A stretch of 38,199 bases of DNA, from assembly GCA_938041635.1 (NCBI GenBank), contig CALIAD010000188.1:1-38199 (forward strand). Direction: 5' to 3'. This DNA is from an uncultured Atopobium sp. Lineage in GTDB: Bacteria; Actinomycetota; Coriobacteriia; Coriobacteriales; Atopobiaceae. A program made the translations under genes and the position numbers. The notes beneath the pieces were generated by a model. That model was not told the origin of the DNA, did not search any database, and was given only the letters and a program-made list of their open reading frames with translations. This document shows, one piece after another, positions 1 to 9,400 of this stretch. Within the stretch, counting starts at the first letter, position 1; the number at the start of each line of letters is the position of its first letter.

Positions 1-1531
1 CACGCTGAAGTTCAAGCTCGTTTTCTGGATCAACATTAGCCGTTGCCTCATCAAGCACCACGATTGGCGCATCTTTTAAGATAGCGCGCGCAATAGAAAG
101 ACGTTGGCGCTCGCCGCCAGAAAGCATCGAACCACCTTCTCCTAAGCGTGTTTCGTATCCGTCAGGTAGTGCCTGGATAAACTCTTCGCAGCAAGCACGC
201 CGAGCCGCGTCAACTACTTGCTCATGAGTTGCATCTGGATTACCAAACTTGATGTTGTTCTCAATGGTGTCATCAAACAGGAAAACTCCCTGGAAAACAG
301 TAGAGAAGTTCTGGAGTAGAGCGTCAACCTTATAGTCACGTACATCGCGTCCACCAAGCGTGACCTGGCCTGTATTCACATCCCAGAAGCGTTCGATCAA
401 ACGAACAAGCGTTGTCTTGCCCGAACCACTTGGACCTACAATGGCACAAGAAGTACCTGCAGGGATCGAGAGACTCACATTGTCAAGAATTTGCCTGTCG
501 TCGTAGCCAAACGAAACATGAGAAAGCTCTATGTCGCAAGAGTCCGCTTTCTCCAGACCTTCTCCCTCTTCCATTGCAGGAGTGGCGAGAATAGCATTTG
601 TTTGCTCCATTGCAATTTCAATGTTACGCAGAATAGTTGAAAAACGACCAGCTGATTCAAGACGGCTGAACAACATAAACGACATAACCACTACAGTTAA
701 GCACGTAGCTGTATCAAGTGTTCCAGATAACCACAGGCCAACTGATACCAGGCACATGATAATGCTGGTGGCTTTAGAAATAACCATCTGCAAAACTGAG
801 AAACGAAGTGCCTTAAACTCAAGTTTGAGCGCTTGGACACGGCAATCATCAACTGCTTTGGCGTACTTTCCCTCAGCATCATCAATAAGAGAAAATGCCC
901 TTACCACGCTAATGCCGCGAACATACTCAAGGACGGAGCTAATCAAAGTAGTATTTGCTGCTACATAATCATCTGATGTATTACGCACGTAGGCCTGCAA
1001 GAGCTCCATAGTTATGCAGAAAAGAGCAAATGTAGCTGCAGTTATAAGGCCTAGTTGCCAACAAAACACAAACAAGAACGCAACAATAATTGCTGTTAAG
1101 GCCAAACCACCAAAAACCATCATATAGAGCAAGCCACCAAGATTTTGCATTACATCTAGCTGATTGGTCATAACAGCTGTTACTTCTCCAAGGCTATTCT
1201 CGTTAAAATAACCCATGGGCAAGCGGCGCAGTGTATCTCCAATTTCCGCACGCTTGGCGCCAGCCATACTGAAATTAGCGTCACAGAAATTCTCACTCTT
1301 AAAATGAGCACAGATGAACGTTCCTATAATGCTCAGAAGCATAACTCCCAGTGCAGAAACTATCGTCTGAGTTGAAAGTGTATCCGTAGTAAGAGCAGTA
1401 AAAACAATCCAAAGCGCTGTTATTTGCACTCCCTCAAAAAGGCAACCAAGAATGGTAAAGAAAAGGCCCTTGTGGAGTTTCTGGCGATAAGAACTTCCAA
1501 ATTGAAAGTACATTTTTAAGACAGATAACAT
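1..1531 (-). CDS. ABC transporter, permease-ATPase half-transporter (partial, 3' end cut by window)
   Basis: Membrane half-transporter with an N-terminal six-helix exporter-fold domain (about residues 1-310) and a C-terminal ATPase domain. Start is the ATG at 1531, behind a GGAGGGGAG ribosome site; the frame stays open to the window edge, giving 510 residues before the cut. The Walker A motif GPSGSGKTT has its lysine at about residue 372, followed by the signature LSGGERQR and an intact Walker B LDEAT. Only the last part of the ATPase domain is missing. It lies 14 bp downstream of a second half-transporter, so the two probably form a heterodimer. The words LDEATANVDPENE here and LDEATAYADPESE in the partner resemble the IrtA/IrtB and YbtP/YbtQ siderophore-transporter group, but a peptide or drug exporter cannot be excluded. 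Substrate unknown. Confidence 0.9.
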   Translation of the reverse strand, partial: MLSVLKMYFQFGSSYRQKLHKGLFFTILGCLFEGVQITALWIVFTALTTDTLSTQTIVSALGVMLLSIIGTFICAHFKSENFCDANFSMAGAKRAEIGDTLRRLPMGYFNENSLGEVTAVMTNQLDVMQNLGGLLYMMVFGGLALTAIIVAFLFVFCWQLGLITAATFALFCITMELLQAYVRNTSDDYVAANTTLISSVLEYVRGISVVRAFSLIDDAEGKYAKAVDDCRVQALKLEFKALRFSVLQMVISKATSIIMCLVSVGLWLSGTLDTATCLTVVVMSFMLFSRLESAGRFSTILRNIEIAMEQTNAILATPAMEEGEGLEKADSCDIELSHVSFGYDDRQILDNVSLSIPAGTSCAIVGPSGSGKTTLVRLIERFWDVNTGQVTLGGRDVRDYKVDALLQNFSTVFQGVFLFDDTIENNIKFGNPDATHEQVVDAARRACCEEFIQALPDGYETRLGEGGSMLSGGERQRLSIARAILKDAPIVVLDEATANVDPENELELQR

Positions 1532-1545
1532 TGCTACTCCCCTCC

Positions 1546-3351
1546 TTAAGCCTCGTCAAGTGCGCCAATGTGAGCGCGATACATGGTTGCATAGAGCGGA
1601 CATGTCTCCATAAGCTGATCATGCGTACCCTCAGCTTCAATAGAGCCATCGTTGACAACAACAATTTTGTCGGCATTTTGTACGGTAGAAAGACGATGCG
1701 CAATAACCACCAGCGTTTTACCAGCCACCAGCTTTGCAACTGCAGATTCAACCTCTGCTTCAGATTCTGGATCTGCGTAAGCTGTTGCTTCATCAAGCAT
1801 GATGATCGGCGCGTTTTTGAGCATAGCTCGTGCAATTGCTACACGCTGACGTTCTCCGCCAGAAAGGTGTCCACCTGAGCCTCCTACAACCGTTTGGTAG
1901 CCGTGAGGAAGTGATTGGATAAAGTTATGGCAGCCAGAAGCTTTTGCACAGGCAATAACTTCATCATCGGTGGCATCTTTTTTGCCCATCCTAATGTTTT
2001 CCATAATAGTTTCATCAAAAAGGTAACTATCTTGGTCAACATAAGCTACAAGGTCTGCGAGTTGAGTTGGAGTGCAGGAACGAATATCTTGTCCTCCAAT
2101 AGAAACAGACCCTTCATTTGGATCCCAGAAACCTGCGATAAGCCGAGCAACAGTAGATTTACCAGATCCACTTGGACCAACAAGAGCTGTAACCTGTCCG
2201 GGCTCAATGTCTAAGGTAATCCCATGAATCACTTCATTGCTTCCGTAGGAGAAACGGACATCGCTCAGCTTAATTTCTGTACCCTCAAGCGTACAAGGAA
2301 CATCAGCTCTCGCCTGATCAGGGTAATTTAAGACCTCAGAAATTTCTTTAACTACAGAACCTACCTGTGCAAGAGAATCCATAAAGCTCATTGCTTCAAA
2401 GAGCGGCTGAAAAATTCCTAGAGAAAGAACTGCGCACATGACAAACGTAGAAGGAGAAAGACTCCCCTGGAGTACAAACAAACATCCCAAAGGCAATACT
2501 GTTACGAGTGTTGCTGGAGCAATCGACAGCATGGCATCCTGCCAGATTTGACAGTGGCTCATCCAGTCAATAAAGGCATGAGCGGAAGCGTAAACAGCTT
2601 TAGAGAACTTCTCGTAAGAACTTGCCGACTGTCCAAAAGCCTTAATTACCTCGATTCCTGACACGTACTCAACTGAGGCATTATTCATCTCTTTGCCGGT
2701 TACGATAGTATTCTGATACCAGTACTCGTAGTCTTTCATCATGCCTGATAAACACGCAAGTCCTACAACAATGGTAAGCAACGCAGCAAGAGCAAGACGC
2801 CAATCCAAAACAATCAGATAGACAAAGACTGCAAATGCAGCGGTAAGGTTTGAAGTGAGCTCTGGAACTGCATGAGCAAGTGTGGTTTCAATGCTATCGA
2901 TTTTCTCGACCAGAAGACGTTTGAGAGAGCCTGAGGGCGTATCAAGTACATATCCCATTGGGATAGTGGTCAGTTTCTTTGCCACTCGGGTGCGCATGTT
3001 TGCGATTGTTGAAAATGTTGCCTTATGAGAAACGACCGTTGAAAGATGATGGAAAATTATTTTAACTAAATAACTGAGGCCCGCTATAAGCCCCCATTGA
3101 AGGTAAAACGGCCATTCTTTGATTCCATTAAAGATGCCAACTACCATGTTACCTGCGGCAACATAAGGAACTATGCCTCCCAAAACACCAATAATGGCAA
3201 GAATGACAGAGAGTGCATACATGCCTTTTCTATCTGACCACTCAAGCAGCACGGTCACAGGATTTATTTCAGATTGCTGTAAATCCTGTTGTGTATTTTG
3301 GTTGGACTCAGTAACTTGAACACTTTGGTTTTGACGCTTTGTCATGCCCAT
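1546..3351 (-). CDS. ABC transporter, permease-ATPase half-transporter
   Basis: Full-length half-transporter of 601 residues: a charged, Gln-rich N-terminus, six predicted membrane helices (about residues 45-320), then an ATPase domain with Walker A GPSGSGKST (Lys about 398), signature LSGGERQR, Walker B IIMLDEAT and switch His in VVIAHRLS. All catalytic residues are present, so unlike many heterodimeric exporters neither half looks degenerate. The reading frame could begin at a GTG at 3366, but that codon lies next to the AGGAGG site at 3361-3356. The ATG at 3351 (4-nt spacer) or the one at 3345 (10-nt spacer) is a better start. First gene of a two-gene operon with the partial half-transporter downstream. 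Family is certain; transported compound is not known, and metallophore uptake is only a guess from Walker B context. Confidence 0.92.
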   Translation of the reverse strand: MGMTKRQNQSVQVTESNQNTQQDLQQSEINPVTVLLEWSDRKGMYALSVILAIIGVLGGIVPYVAAGNMVVGIFNGIKEWPFYLQWGLIAGLSYLVKIIFHHLSTVVSHKATFSTIANMRTRVAKKLTTIPMGYVLDTPSGSLKRLLVEKIDSIETTLAHAVPELTSNLTAAFAVFVYLIVLDWRLALAALLTIVVGLACLSGMMKDYEYWYQNTIVTGKEMNNASVEYVSGIEVIKAFGQSASSYEKFSKAVYASAHAFIDWMSHCQIWQDAMLSIAPATLVTVLPLGCLFVLQGSLSPSTFVMCAVLSLGIFQPLFEAMSFMDSLAQVGSVVKEISEVLNYPDQARADVPCTLEGTEIKLSDVRFSYGSNEVIHGITLDIEPGQVTALVGPSGSGKSTVARLIAGFWDPNEGSVSIGGQDIRSCTPTQLADLVAYVDQDSYLFDETIMENIRMGKKDATDDEVIACAKASGCHNFIQSLPHGYQTVVGGSGGHLSGGERQRVAIARAMLKNAPIIMLDEATAYADPESEAEVESAVAKLVAGKTLVVIAHRLSTVQNADKIVVVNDGSIEAEGTHDQLMETCPLYATMYRAHIGALDEA

Positions 3352-3668
3352 ACCGCCTCCTGCCACAAACTCACAATGTACTGTCTGTTATTCAGGCTGG
3401 CTTTGACAGTGAAGGTAAAGCTTCAACTGCCATAAGTTAGCTATATATAACTATTTACTAGTTTCAAACTGCTCAACTGCTAAAACAAGTTTGTTTTATA
3501 AGTAATCGGTAAGTGGTAAACGTGCTGTCTGAGCGTGATTGTTTGTAAATAATCCCATTAAAATACTTATGAAAGCTTAATCTAACCTCAATAATTGGTT
3601 AATCTTTATAAGAGACCATGTATCACGAAGACGAGAGGCGTCTTTAACATCCCGAAAGGAAGCTGATC
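3352..3668. promoter_or_regulatory. Divergent intergenic region (ABC operon / UBA-two-component operon)
   Basis: AT-rich 317-bp spacer between divergent transcription units, which must contain both promoters. On the minus strand TTGAAA (near 3460) followed after 14-16 nt by TATATAGC is a possible promoter for the ABC genes. On the plus strand TAAAAT (near 3558) and TATAAG (3607-3612) are possible -10 elements without a clear -35 box. The plus-strand gene has a GAAAGGA ribosome site at 3654-3660. I see no strong palindrome, repeat or small gene. Confidence 0.4.
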
Positions 3669-4211
3669 ATGGAAAAGCTCGAAAAGGTTGAAGTAATTCG
3701 CGAGAAGTGCGGCGTAAGCTACGAAGACGCTAAGGCAGCACTTGACGCTTGTGATGACAATGTTCTTGATGCAATTATTTGGCTTGAAAAGCAGGGTAAG
3801 TCTACCAAGCAGTCAGCAAGCTATACTACTGAGTCTGCCTCACAGTCAGAAGTTTCTCCAGAGATGGAAGCGGCTCAAATTGCCTACCAAGAATCAAGTA
3901 AGAAGTCTGATTTCTCAGAGAATATGTCTTCTCTTTGGGAGAAGTGCAAAGAGTTGTTTAGTAAAAGCGTTGAGTCAAAATTTATTGTTACTCGTCGCGG
4001 CGAACAGTTTATGGCCATGCCAGTGATTATTCCAATTGTTGGTCTGTTCCTCTGGGGTGCTACATTCTGGCTCCTAATCATCGGCCTCTTCTTTGAGATG
4101 CGTTATCACATCCAGGGAGCTTATCCTATTGTTGTTGATGTAAATGAGGCTATGGATAAGGCTGCGGATGCAGCGGGCTCCATCAAAAAAGACGTCATCG
4201 ACAAAAAGTAA
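3669..4211 (+). CDS. UBA-like/DUF4342 membrane protein
   Basis: Protein of 180 residues in two parts. Residues 1-45 form a UBA/TS-N-like three-helix domain (the GVSYEDAKAALDACDDNVLDAI pattern resembles the N-terminus of elongation factor Ts). After a Ser/Gln-rich linker (about 46-95) comes a DUF4342-type C-terminus with one hydrophobic hairpin, about residues 118-140 (PVIIPIVGLFLWG onward). Start ATG is preceded by a GAAAGGA site. Such proteins are known in Firmicutes and Coriobacteriia but have no established function. The gene ends 53 bp before a two-component system with no terminator between, so it is probably co-transcribed with it and may be part of an envelope-sensing unit. That functional link is inference only. 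Confidence 0.8.
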   Translation: MEKLEKVEVIREKCGVSYEDAKAALDACDDNVLDAIIWLEKQGKSTKQSASYTTESASQSEVSPEMEAAQIAYQESSKKSDFSENMSSLWEKCKELFSKSVESKFIVTRRGEQFMAMPVIIPIVGLFLWGATFWLLIIGLFFEMRYHIQGAYPIVVDVNEAMDKAADAAGSIKKDVIDKK

Positions 4212-4264
4212 ATTGCGATTGATCCCAAACCTAAAGTAGAAGACTTCGATATTTAGGCGAGAAA

Positions 4265-4969
4265 ATGATTAAGGTTCTTATCGTTGAAGATGAAGAAAAA
4301 ATTGCGCGCTTTATAGAACTCGAGCTTAAACATGAGGGCTATGAGGTAGACAAAGCTCTTGACGGAAGAACCGGAGCTGAAAAAGCGTTGTCAAATGATT
4401 ACGACCTTATCTTGCTTGATGTACTTCTCCCCCAGCTTAATGGTCTAGAAGTCCTTAGAAGGATTCGTCGCGAGAAAAACACGCCAACTATCATGCTCAC
4501 TGCTCGCGATTCGGTCATGGATAAAGTTGCTGGTCTTGATGCGGGTGCAGATGACTACCTCACCAAGCCTTTTGCAATAGAAGAGCTTCTCGCCCGCATT
4601 CGGGTGGCCCTCAAACATCATGAGACAGATAGCCCAAGTTCTGCGGCAATTTCTCATACAGCTGCCACAAACACTTTTACAATCAAGGGCGTCTCGCTTG
4701 ATGTTGACCGAAGAGAAGTCTGCGTTAACAGCAATCCGATTGAGCTTACCACTAAAGAATTTGAAGTGCTTCGTATGCTCATGGAACACGCAGGTGTTGT
4801 TATGAGTCGTGAGCGTATTGCATCCGAGGCTCTAGGATATGAGTTTGCCGGAGAAACAAACAACGTTGATGTCCATATAGCTCATCTACGTGCAAAAATT
4901 GATGATCGTTACAACATCAAGCTGATTACTACCGTTCGCGGAGTCGGATATGTCATCAGAGAAGTATAG
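4265..4969 (+). CDS. OmpR/PhoB-family response regulator
   Basis: DNA-binding response regulator of 234 residues. The receiver domain (about 1-120) has the acidic pair Glu8-Asp9, phospho-acceptor Asp52 in LILLDVLLP, Thr79 and Lys101 in TKPF. The winged-helix effector domain (about 140-234) ends in the typical TTVRGVGYVIR. It is activated by phosphorylation from the kinase whose gene overlaps its end by 20 bp. The ribosome site is weak: the only purine-rich word before the ATG is TTTAGGCGAGAAA, which is also a copy of the repeated GGCGAGAA octamer (4256-4263). Layout resembles ArlRS/CssRS-type envelope-stress or adhesion systems, but target genes cannot be read from the window. Confidence 0.95.
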   Translation: MIKVLIVEDEEKIARFIELELKHEGYEVDKALDGRTGAEKALSNDYDLILLDVLLPQLNGLEVLRRIRREKNTPTIMLTARDSVMDKVAGLDAGADDYLTKPFAIEELLARIRVALKHHETDSPSSAAISHTAATNTFTIKGVSLDVDRREVCVNSNPIELTTKEFEVLRMLMEHAGVVMSRERIASEALGYEFAGETNNVDVHIAHLRAKIDDRYNIKLITTVRGVGYVIREV

Positions 4970-6317
4970 TCAGTCTACCTCGCAAGAGCATAAAAAGCCT
5001 TTCTTTACTCCCTCTGATTCCTCAACCGCTGGAGTTATTACCTGGGGATTTTGGTGGCGTAAACTGATGAATTACGTTGGCTTTAATCTCTTTTTACTAG
5101 TGAATATTGCGCTAGTCTTTATTTATACGTATAACCAGCATGTTCCACAGGGTACTTTCTACCTGGGATTTTTCCCTACCGAAACTCATTCCATTTCATT
5201 TATCGGTTTTACTTTTTTACACGGACTTCCAAGCCTTAAGTACCTGGTTCATGGCCCCACCTTTGGTGCCAAAATATTTGATTTGGGTGTAGATTTAGCG
5301 CACTTCTGGCCCCTGTATATTGCAGTTCTTATCTGGGAAATCATTGATTTATTGTCATTCTTCGGTGATATGCGCCGCGTCAGAAGAGCTCTTCAGCCCC
5401 TTAACACACTTGCGCTTAAAGCTGACCAACTCGTTAACGCAGATGTACTTGCTGCTGATAAAGCTACAAGTGACATCCTGGTCAAAAGCGAGAAAATCAG
5501 AAGTCTTGAGCAGGCCATCGAAGAAGCTAATATTAATGCTCCAAAGATTCAAACAGGTGATCAAGACCTTGCCAGCATCGAGATTGCTTTGAATAAACTG
5601 CTCCGTCGTATGCAGGAAGCAAAGCTACAGCAGATGCGTTTTGTTAACGATGCTAGTCACGAACTCCGCACACCTATAGCGGTTATTCGAGGCTATACCG
5701 ACATGCTTGATCGCTGGGGCAAAACAGACGAGGCCGTACTTGATGAGTCTATTGCCGCCCTCAAATCAGAGAGTGAGCACATGCATGACTTAGTTGAGCA
5801 GCTTCTCTTTTTAGCACGCGGTGATGCCGGGAGAAACACCCTTACCAAGACCCAGTTTAACCTTGCACGGATTACATCTGAGGTCTGTGAAGAGTCAGAG
5901 ATGATTGATTTCAGCCATCGCTATACCCTCAAGTTTAATCAGAGTGCGCTGACGGACAACCGCTATCAGGTACTTGCCGATGCCGCCATGATTAAACAGT
6001 CCATCCGCATTATCGTTCAAAACGCCGCTCGATATTCGGCCTCTCAAACTACCATCTCTTTTAATGTCTCGTGCGACGAGAATACCGTTCGAGTTTCAGT
6101 TGAAGATGAAGGCATGGGCATGTCTGAGGCAGCAGCTACTCATATTTTTGAGAGATTCTGGAGAGCCGACAACGCTCGCATTGAGAGTAACGAAGGCTCC
6201 GGACTTGGCCTATCTATTGCAAAATGGATTGTCGACAACCATGACGGTTCTATTGAAGTGCTCTCTCGCGAAGGTATAGGTACGCGCTTTACCATCGTCT
6301 TGCCGCGCACAAATTAG
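4950..6317 (+). CDS. Membrane sensor histidine kinase
   Basis: Sensor kinase of 455 residues, partner of the overlapping response regulator. Two membrane segments (about residues 38-62 and 118-140) flank a short extracytoplasmic part of about 55 residues. Then come a HAMP-like linker, the dimerisation helix with phospho-acceptor His237 in SHELRTPIAV, and an ATPase domain with N-box QNAARYS, G1 DEGMGMS, F-box FERFWRAD and G2 GSGLGLSIAKWI. The start ATG lies inside the regulator gene behind a GGAG site, so translation is probably coupled. The small sensing domain suggests detection of a membrane or envelope signal rather than a large ligand. Transcription ends at the hairpin 22 bp downstream. 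Confidence 0.95.
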   Translation: MSSEKYSQSTSQEHKKPFFTPSDSSTAGVITWGFWWRKLMNYVGFNLFLLVNIALVFIYTYNQHVPQGTFYLGFFPTETHSISFIGFTFLHGLPSLKYLVHGPTFGAKIFDLGVDLAHFWPLYIAVLIWEIIDLLSFFGDMRRVRRALQPLNTLALKADQLVNADVLAADKATSDILVKSEKIRSLEQAIEEANINAPKIQTGDQDLASIEIALNKLLRRMQEAKLQQMRFVNDASHELRTPIAVIRGYTDMLDRWGKTDEAVLDESIAALKSESEHMHDLVEQLLFLARGDAGRNTLTKTQFNLARITSEVCEESEMIDFSHRYTLKFNQSALTDNRYQVLADAAMIKQSIRIIVQNAARYSASQTTISFNVSCDENTVRVSVEDEGMGMSEAAATHIFERFWRADNARIESNEGSGLGLSIAKWIVDNHDGSIEVLSREGIGTRFTIVLPRTN

Positions 6318-6338
6318 AGAAACGACGCACCTGTACTT

Positions 6339-6373
6339 AAAAGGTCCTTCTCGCCAGTCGAGAAGGACCTTTT
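6339..6373. terminator. Bidirectional rho-independent terminator carrying the TTCTCGCC word
   Basis: Perfect 15-bp stem (AAAAGGTCCTTCTCG / CGAGAAGGACCTTTT) with loop CCAGT and terminal A/T runs on both sides, placed between the convergent kinase gene and glycogen operon. It serves both. The left arm and loop contain TTCTCGCC (6348-6355). The 15-mer GGTCCTTCTCGCCAG here recurs exactly at 18521-18535 inside an unrelated gene. Confidence 0.93.
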
Positions 6374-6405
6374 GTTGTAACTCAAGTATGAAAGAAGGCT
6401 AACTT

Positions 6406-9400
6406 CTAAGCGTCGCACCTGCTCTGGTGCAGCTCAACAAACCTCTGCAGCTTTTGAACAACCTCTGGCGTGAGCATGTCCTTTTTGACCTGCCAAGACC
6501 AATTACCTTCAGCCTTGCCAGGAATGTTCATACGAGCATCGTCAGAAAGGCCCAAAACATCCTGAAGCGGCAGAATAACTACTGCATTGGATGAGCTGAC
6601 TACCTGCTCCATAAGGTGGTCAAAAATCTGGTGTGATTCATCAGTTGCCTGGCCACCTGTAAAACGAGCTTCTACAAAACCCATAAGCGTTTGCGTATCA
6701 TGGGTACCGCTGTACACAATAGACTCCTGAGCTGGTGTAAAGGAATATCTACAATCTCCATCAGCAAATTGAATGACGCTCATGCCCGGAAATCCCGTCT
6801 GAGAAAGCAGCGCTCGGACCGCAGGAGTAACTGCTCCTAAATCCTCTGCAATAAAAGGAAGTGGGCCGAGCTGCTTATAAGCAATATCAAACAGCTCCAG
6901 GCCGGGACCAAACTTGAATGAGCCCTCGGCAGCAGTCTTTCCCTGCTCAATAGCATAGTAAGACGTAAAGCCAATAAAATGGTCCAGCCTGGTATAGTCA
7001 TACAGATAGAAAGACCTGCGGAATCGCTCAATCCACCAACGGTATCCTTCGTCTTTATGAGCCTGCCAGGTATACGTTGGATTGCCCCACAGCTGGCCAT
7101 CTTGAGAAAACGCGTCAGCAGGAGCTCCAGCCTGAAGCTCCGTATGACCTGTATCATCTAAAGCAAAAAGTTCTGGATGTGCCCAAACATCAGCGGAATC
7201 CTCTGAAACAAACATAGGCATATCGCCAATAATCTGAATGCCTTTAGCACGAGCCTCCGCTAATGTCTGACTCCAAATTACGTCAAAAGCAAATTGCTGC
7301 TTTCGATGAAGTTCGATTGTCTGGGTAAGTTCAGGACGCTCAAGAAGCTCTTTCGACCAGCTGCGATATTGCTCGGGCCACTCCTGCCATACTTCCTCTC
7401 CCAGCAGGTCTTTAATAGCTCGAAATGCTGCATACGAATCAAGCCAATACGAGTTTCTCTCGCAGAACTCCTGGTACTCAGCAGCTCGCCTGCTCTGAGG
7501 ATCATCGCACTCAGAAATGACTTTCTCCATTGCAGCCTGGTCAAGCAAGTTAATGTTTCCTGCAAAAGCAGAAATTCCCGCGTAAGGAGAGCCGTATTCA
7601 TCGGTTGGGCTGACAGGTAAAATCTGCCAATACCTCTGGCCAGATTTGGCGAGAAAATCGATGAACTCGGAAGTCTCGCGACCAATAACACCAGTCTTCT
7701 GACCTGGCGTAATTGCGGAGTCCTCATCGGCAGGCAGAGAGGTGATGTGAGCAAGCACTCCCATACCAGGCTCAAGGGGCTTTTGTAACCTGTGAGCTGG
7801 CTGCACGTTTAAGACCGTGCATCCAAGCTGCCACAAAAAGACCTCTGCTTTGCCGTCCTTAACGGGGACTGCTTGGCCACTAATAACATCAATAACCTGC
7901 ATGTTCTGAGGTACAGAAACATATACTGTTTTAGCATCTGAGCGGCTCTTATTCACCAGAACACAAATGCCAGAAGCGTCTTTGTTCTGCTGCTCTTGTT
8001 GGTCATCTTTTTGAACAGACCTACGCCAGAAAGCTAAAACATCATCTGAGCCGCCCTCGGGAACAAACGGTTCAAACGAGCCGTCTACCAGCAGAGGAAG
8101 TGTCTTTCTTAGTGCAATAGCATTGCGATACATATGCAAGTAATCCAGGTCTGCTCGCGGACTGCTTCCTGGCCATGGCATAGTTGCGCGATTTGTTGGG
8201 TCAACAAATCCCTCAACGCCCATCTCATCGCCATAGTAGATTGATGGAACACCAGGAAGTGTCATCTGAAGCACAGCTGTCTGCCACATACGAGCCTTAG
8301 AAAGGCCGCGTTGATCAGCAGAAAGTCTGTACGTTACCTGCTCTTGAGCAGAAAGAGCATCAGGAGCAGGAGCTCCAGCAACTACGTTAATCAGTCGCTC
8401 TTTATCGTGCGTTCCAAATACATTCAGGCACGCATAAAATGCCTCGTGAGGATAGTTTTCCCACAGCTCCTCGAGAGCTGAAACAGTTACCTCGGCACCA
8501 ACTTCATTCATCAAAAATGAAAGAATAGATTTACGCAGAGGATAATTCATAGGACCGTCAAGCTCTGAGCCCTCAAGATACTGTCTGAGTTTTCCATACG
8601 CACGCTTATTACTTGCGTCCTCCCAGACCTCTCCAATAATGACCGCATCACTGCGTTCGGCAAGCGCTGCTGCACGAATCTTCTGAATGAATGAGTCAGA
8701 AATCTCATCAGCAACGTCTAAGCGCCAACCGCGAGCTCCACGACGAAGCCACGTTCTAATAACTCCATTCTCGCCACAAATAAACTCCTGGTAGTCAGGG
8801 TTATCAGAGACAATAGTTGGTAGTGCATCTACACCCCACCAACTCTCGTATGTTCCGTCCTCATGGAAGGTAAACCACTTATCATAGGCAGAACCAGCCT
8901 GCTGAACTGCTCCTGGTTCAGAGTAGTTCGAGAATTTATTAAAGTATTTTGAATCAGCGCCACAGTGATTAAATACGCCATCCAAAATAATAGAAATACC
9001 ATGCTCAGCAGCTTTAACGCAGAGGCGTTCAAAATCCTCTACGGTGCCCAACACGGGATCAACTTCCAAATAATCCGCAATATCATAGCGATGATTACTA
9101 GAAGCAGCATAGATAGGATTCAAATAAAGCGCAGTTATTCCAAGGTTTTCCAAGTAGGAAAGCTTCTCTTCAATACCAGCCAAAGAACCGCCGTAGAAAT
9201 CCCACTCAGTCACGCGGCCGTTGGCGTCGTGCTGATACTCAGGGGTCTTCTCCCAGTCTTCAACCAGCTGGCGAGAAACCCCATTTCTTGGAACAGCAAG
9301 CGCCTGCTTGGTACGTTCGTGCCAGTTTGCATCTCGTGCAAACCTGTCAGGGAAAATCTGGTAGACAACTCCACCCTTGTACCAGCTAGGGTCTTCTACA

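Noticed and set aside
3352..3366. GTG start at 3366 for the second ABC half-transporter
   Set aside because: It abuts the AGGAGG ribosome site; the ATG at 3351 or 3345 is correctly spaced behind it.
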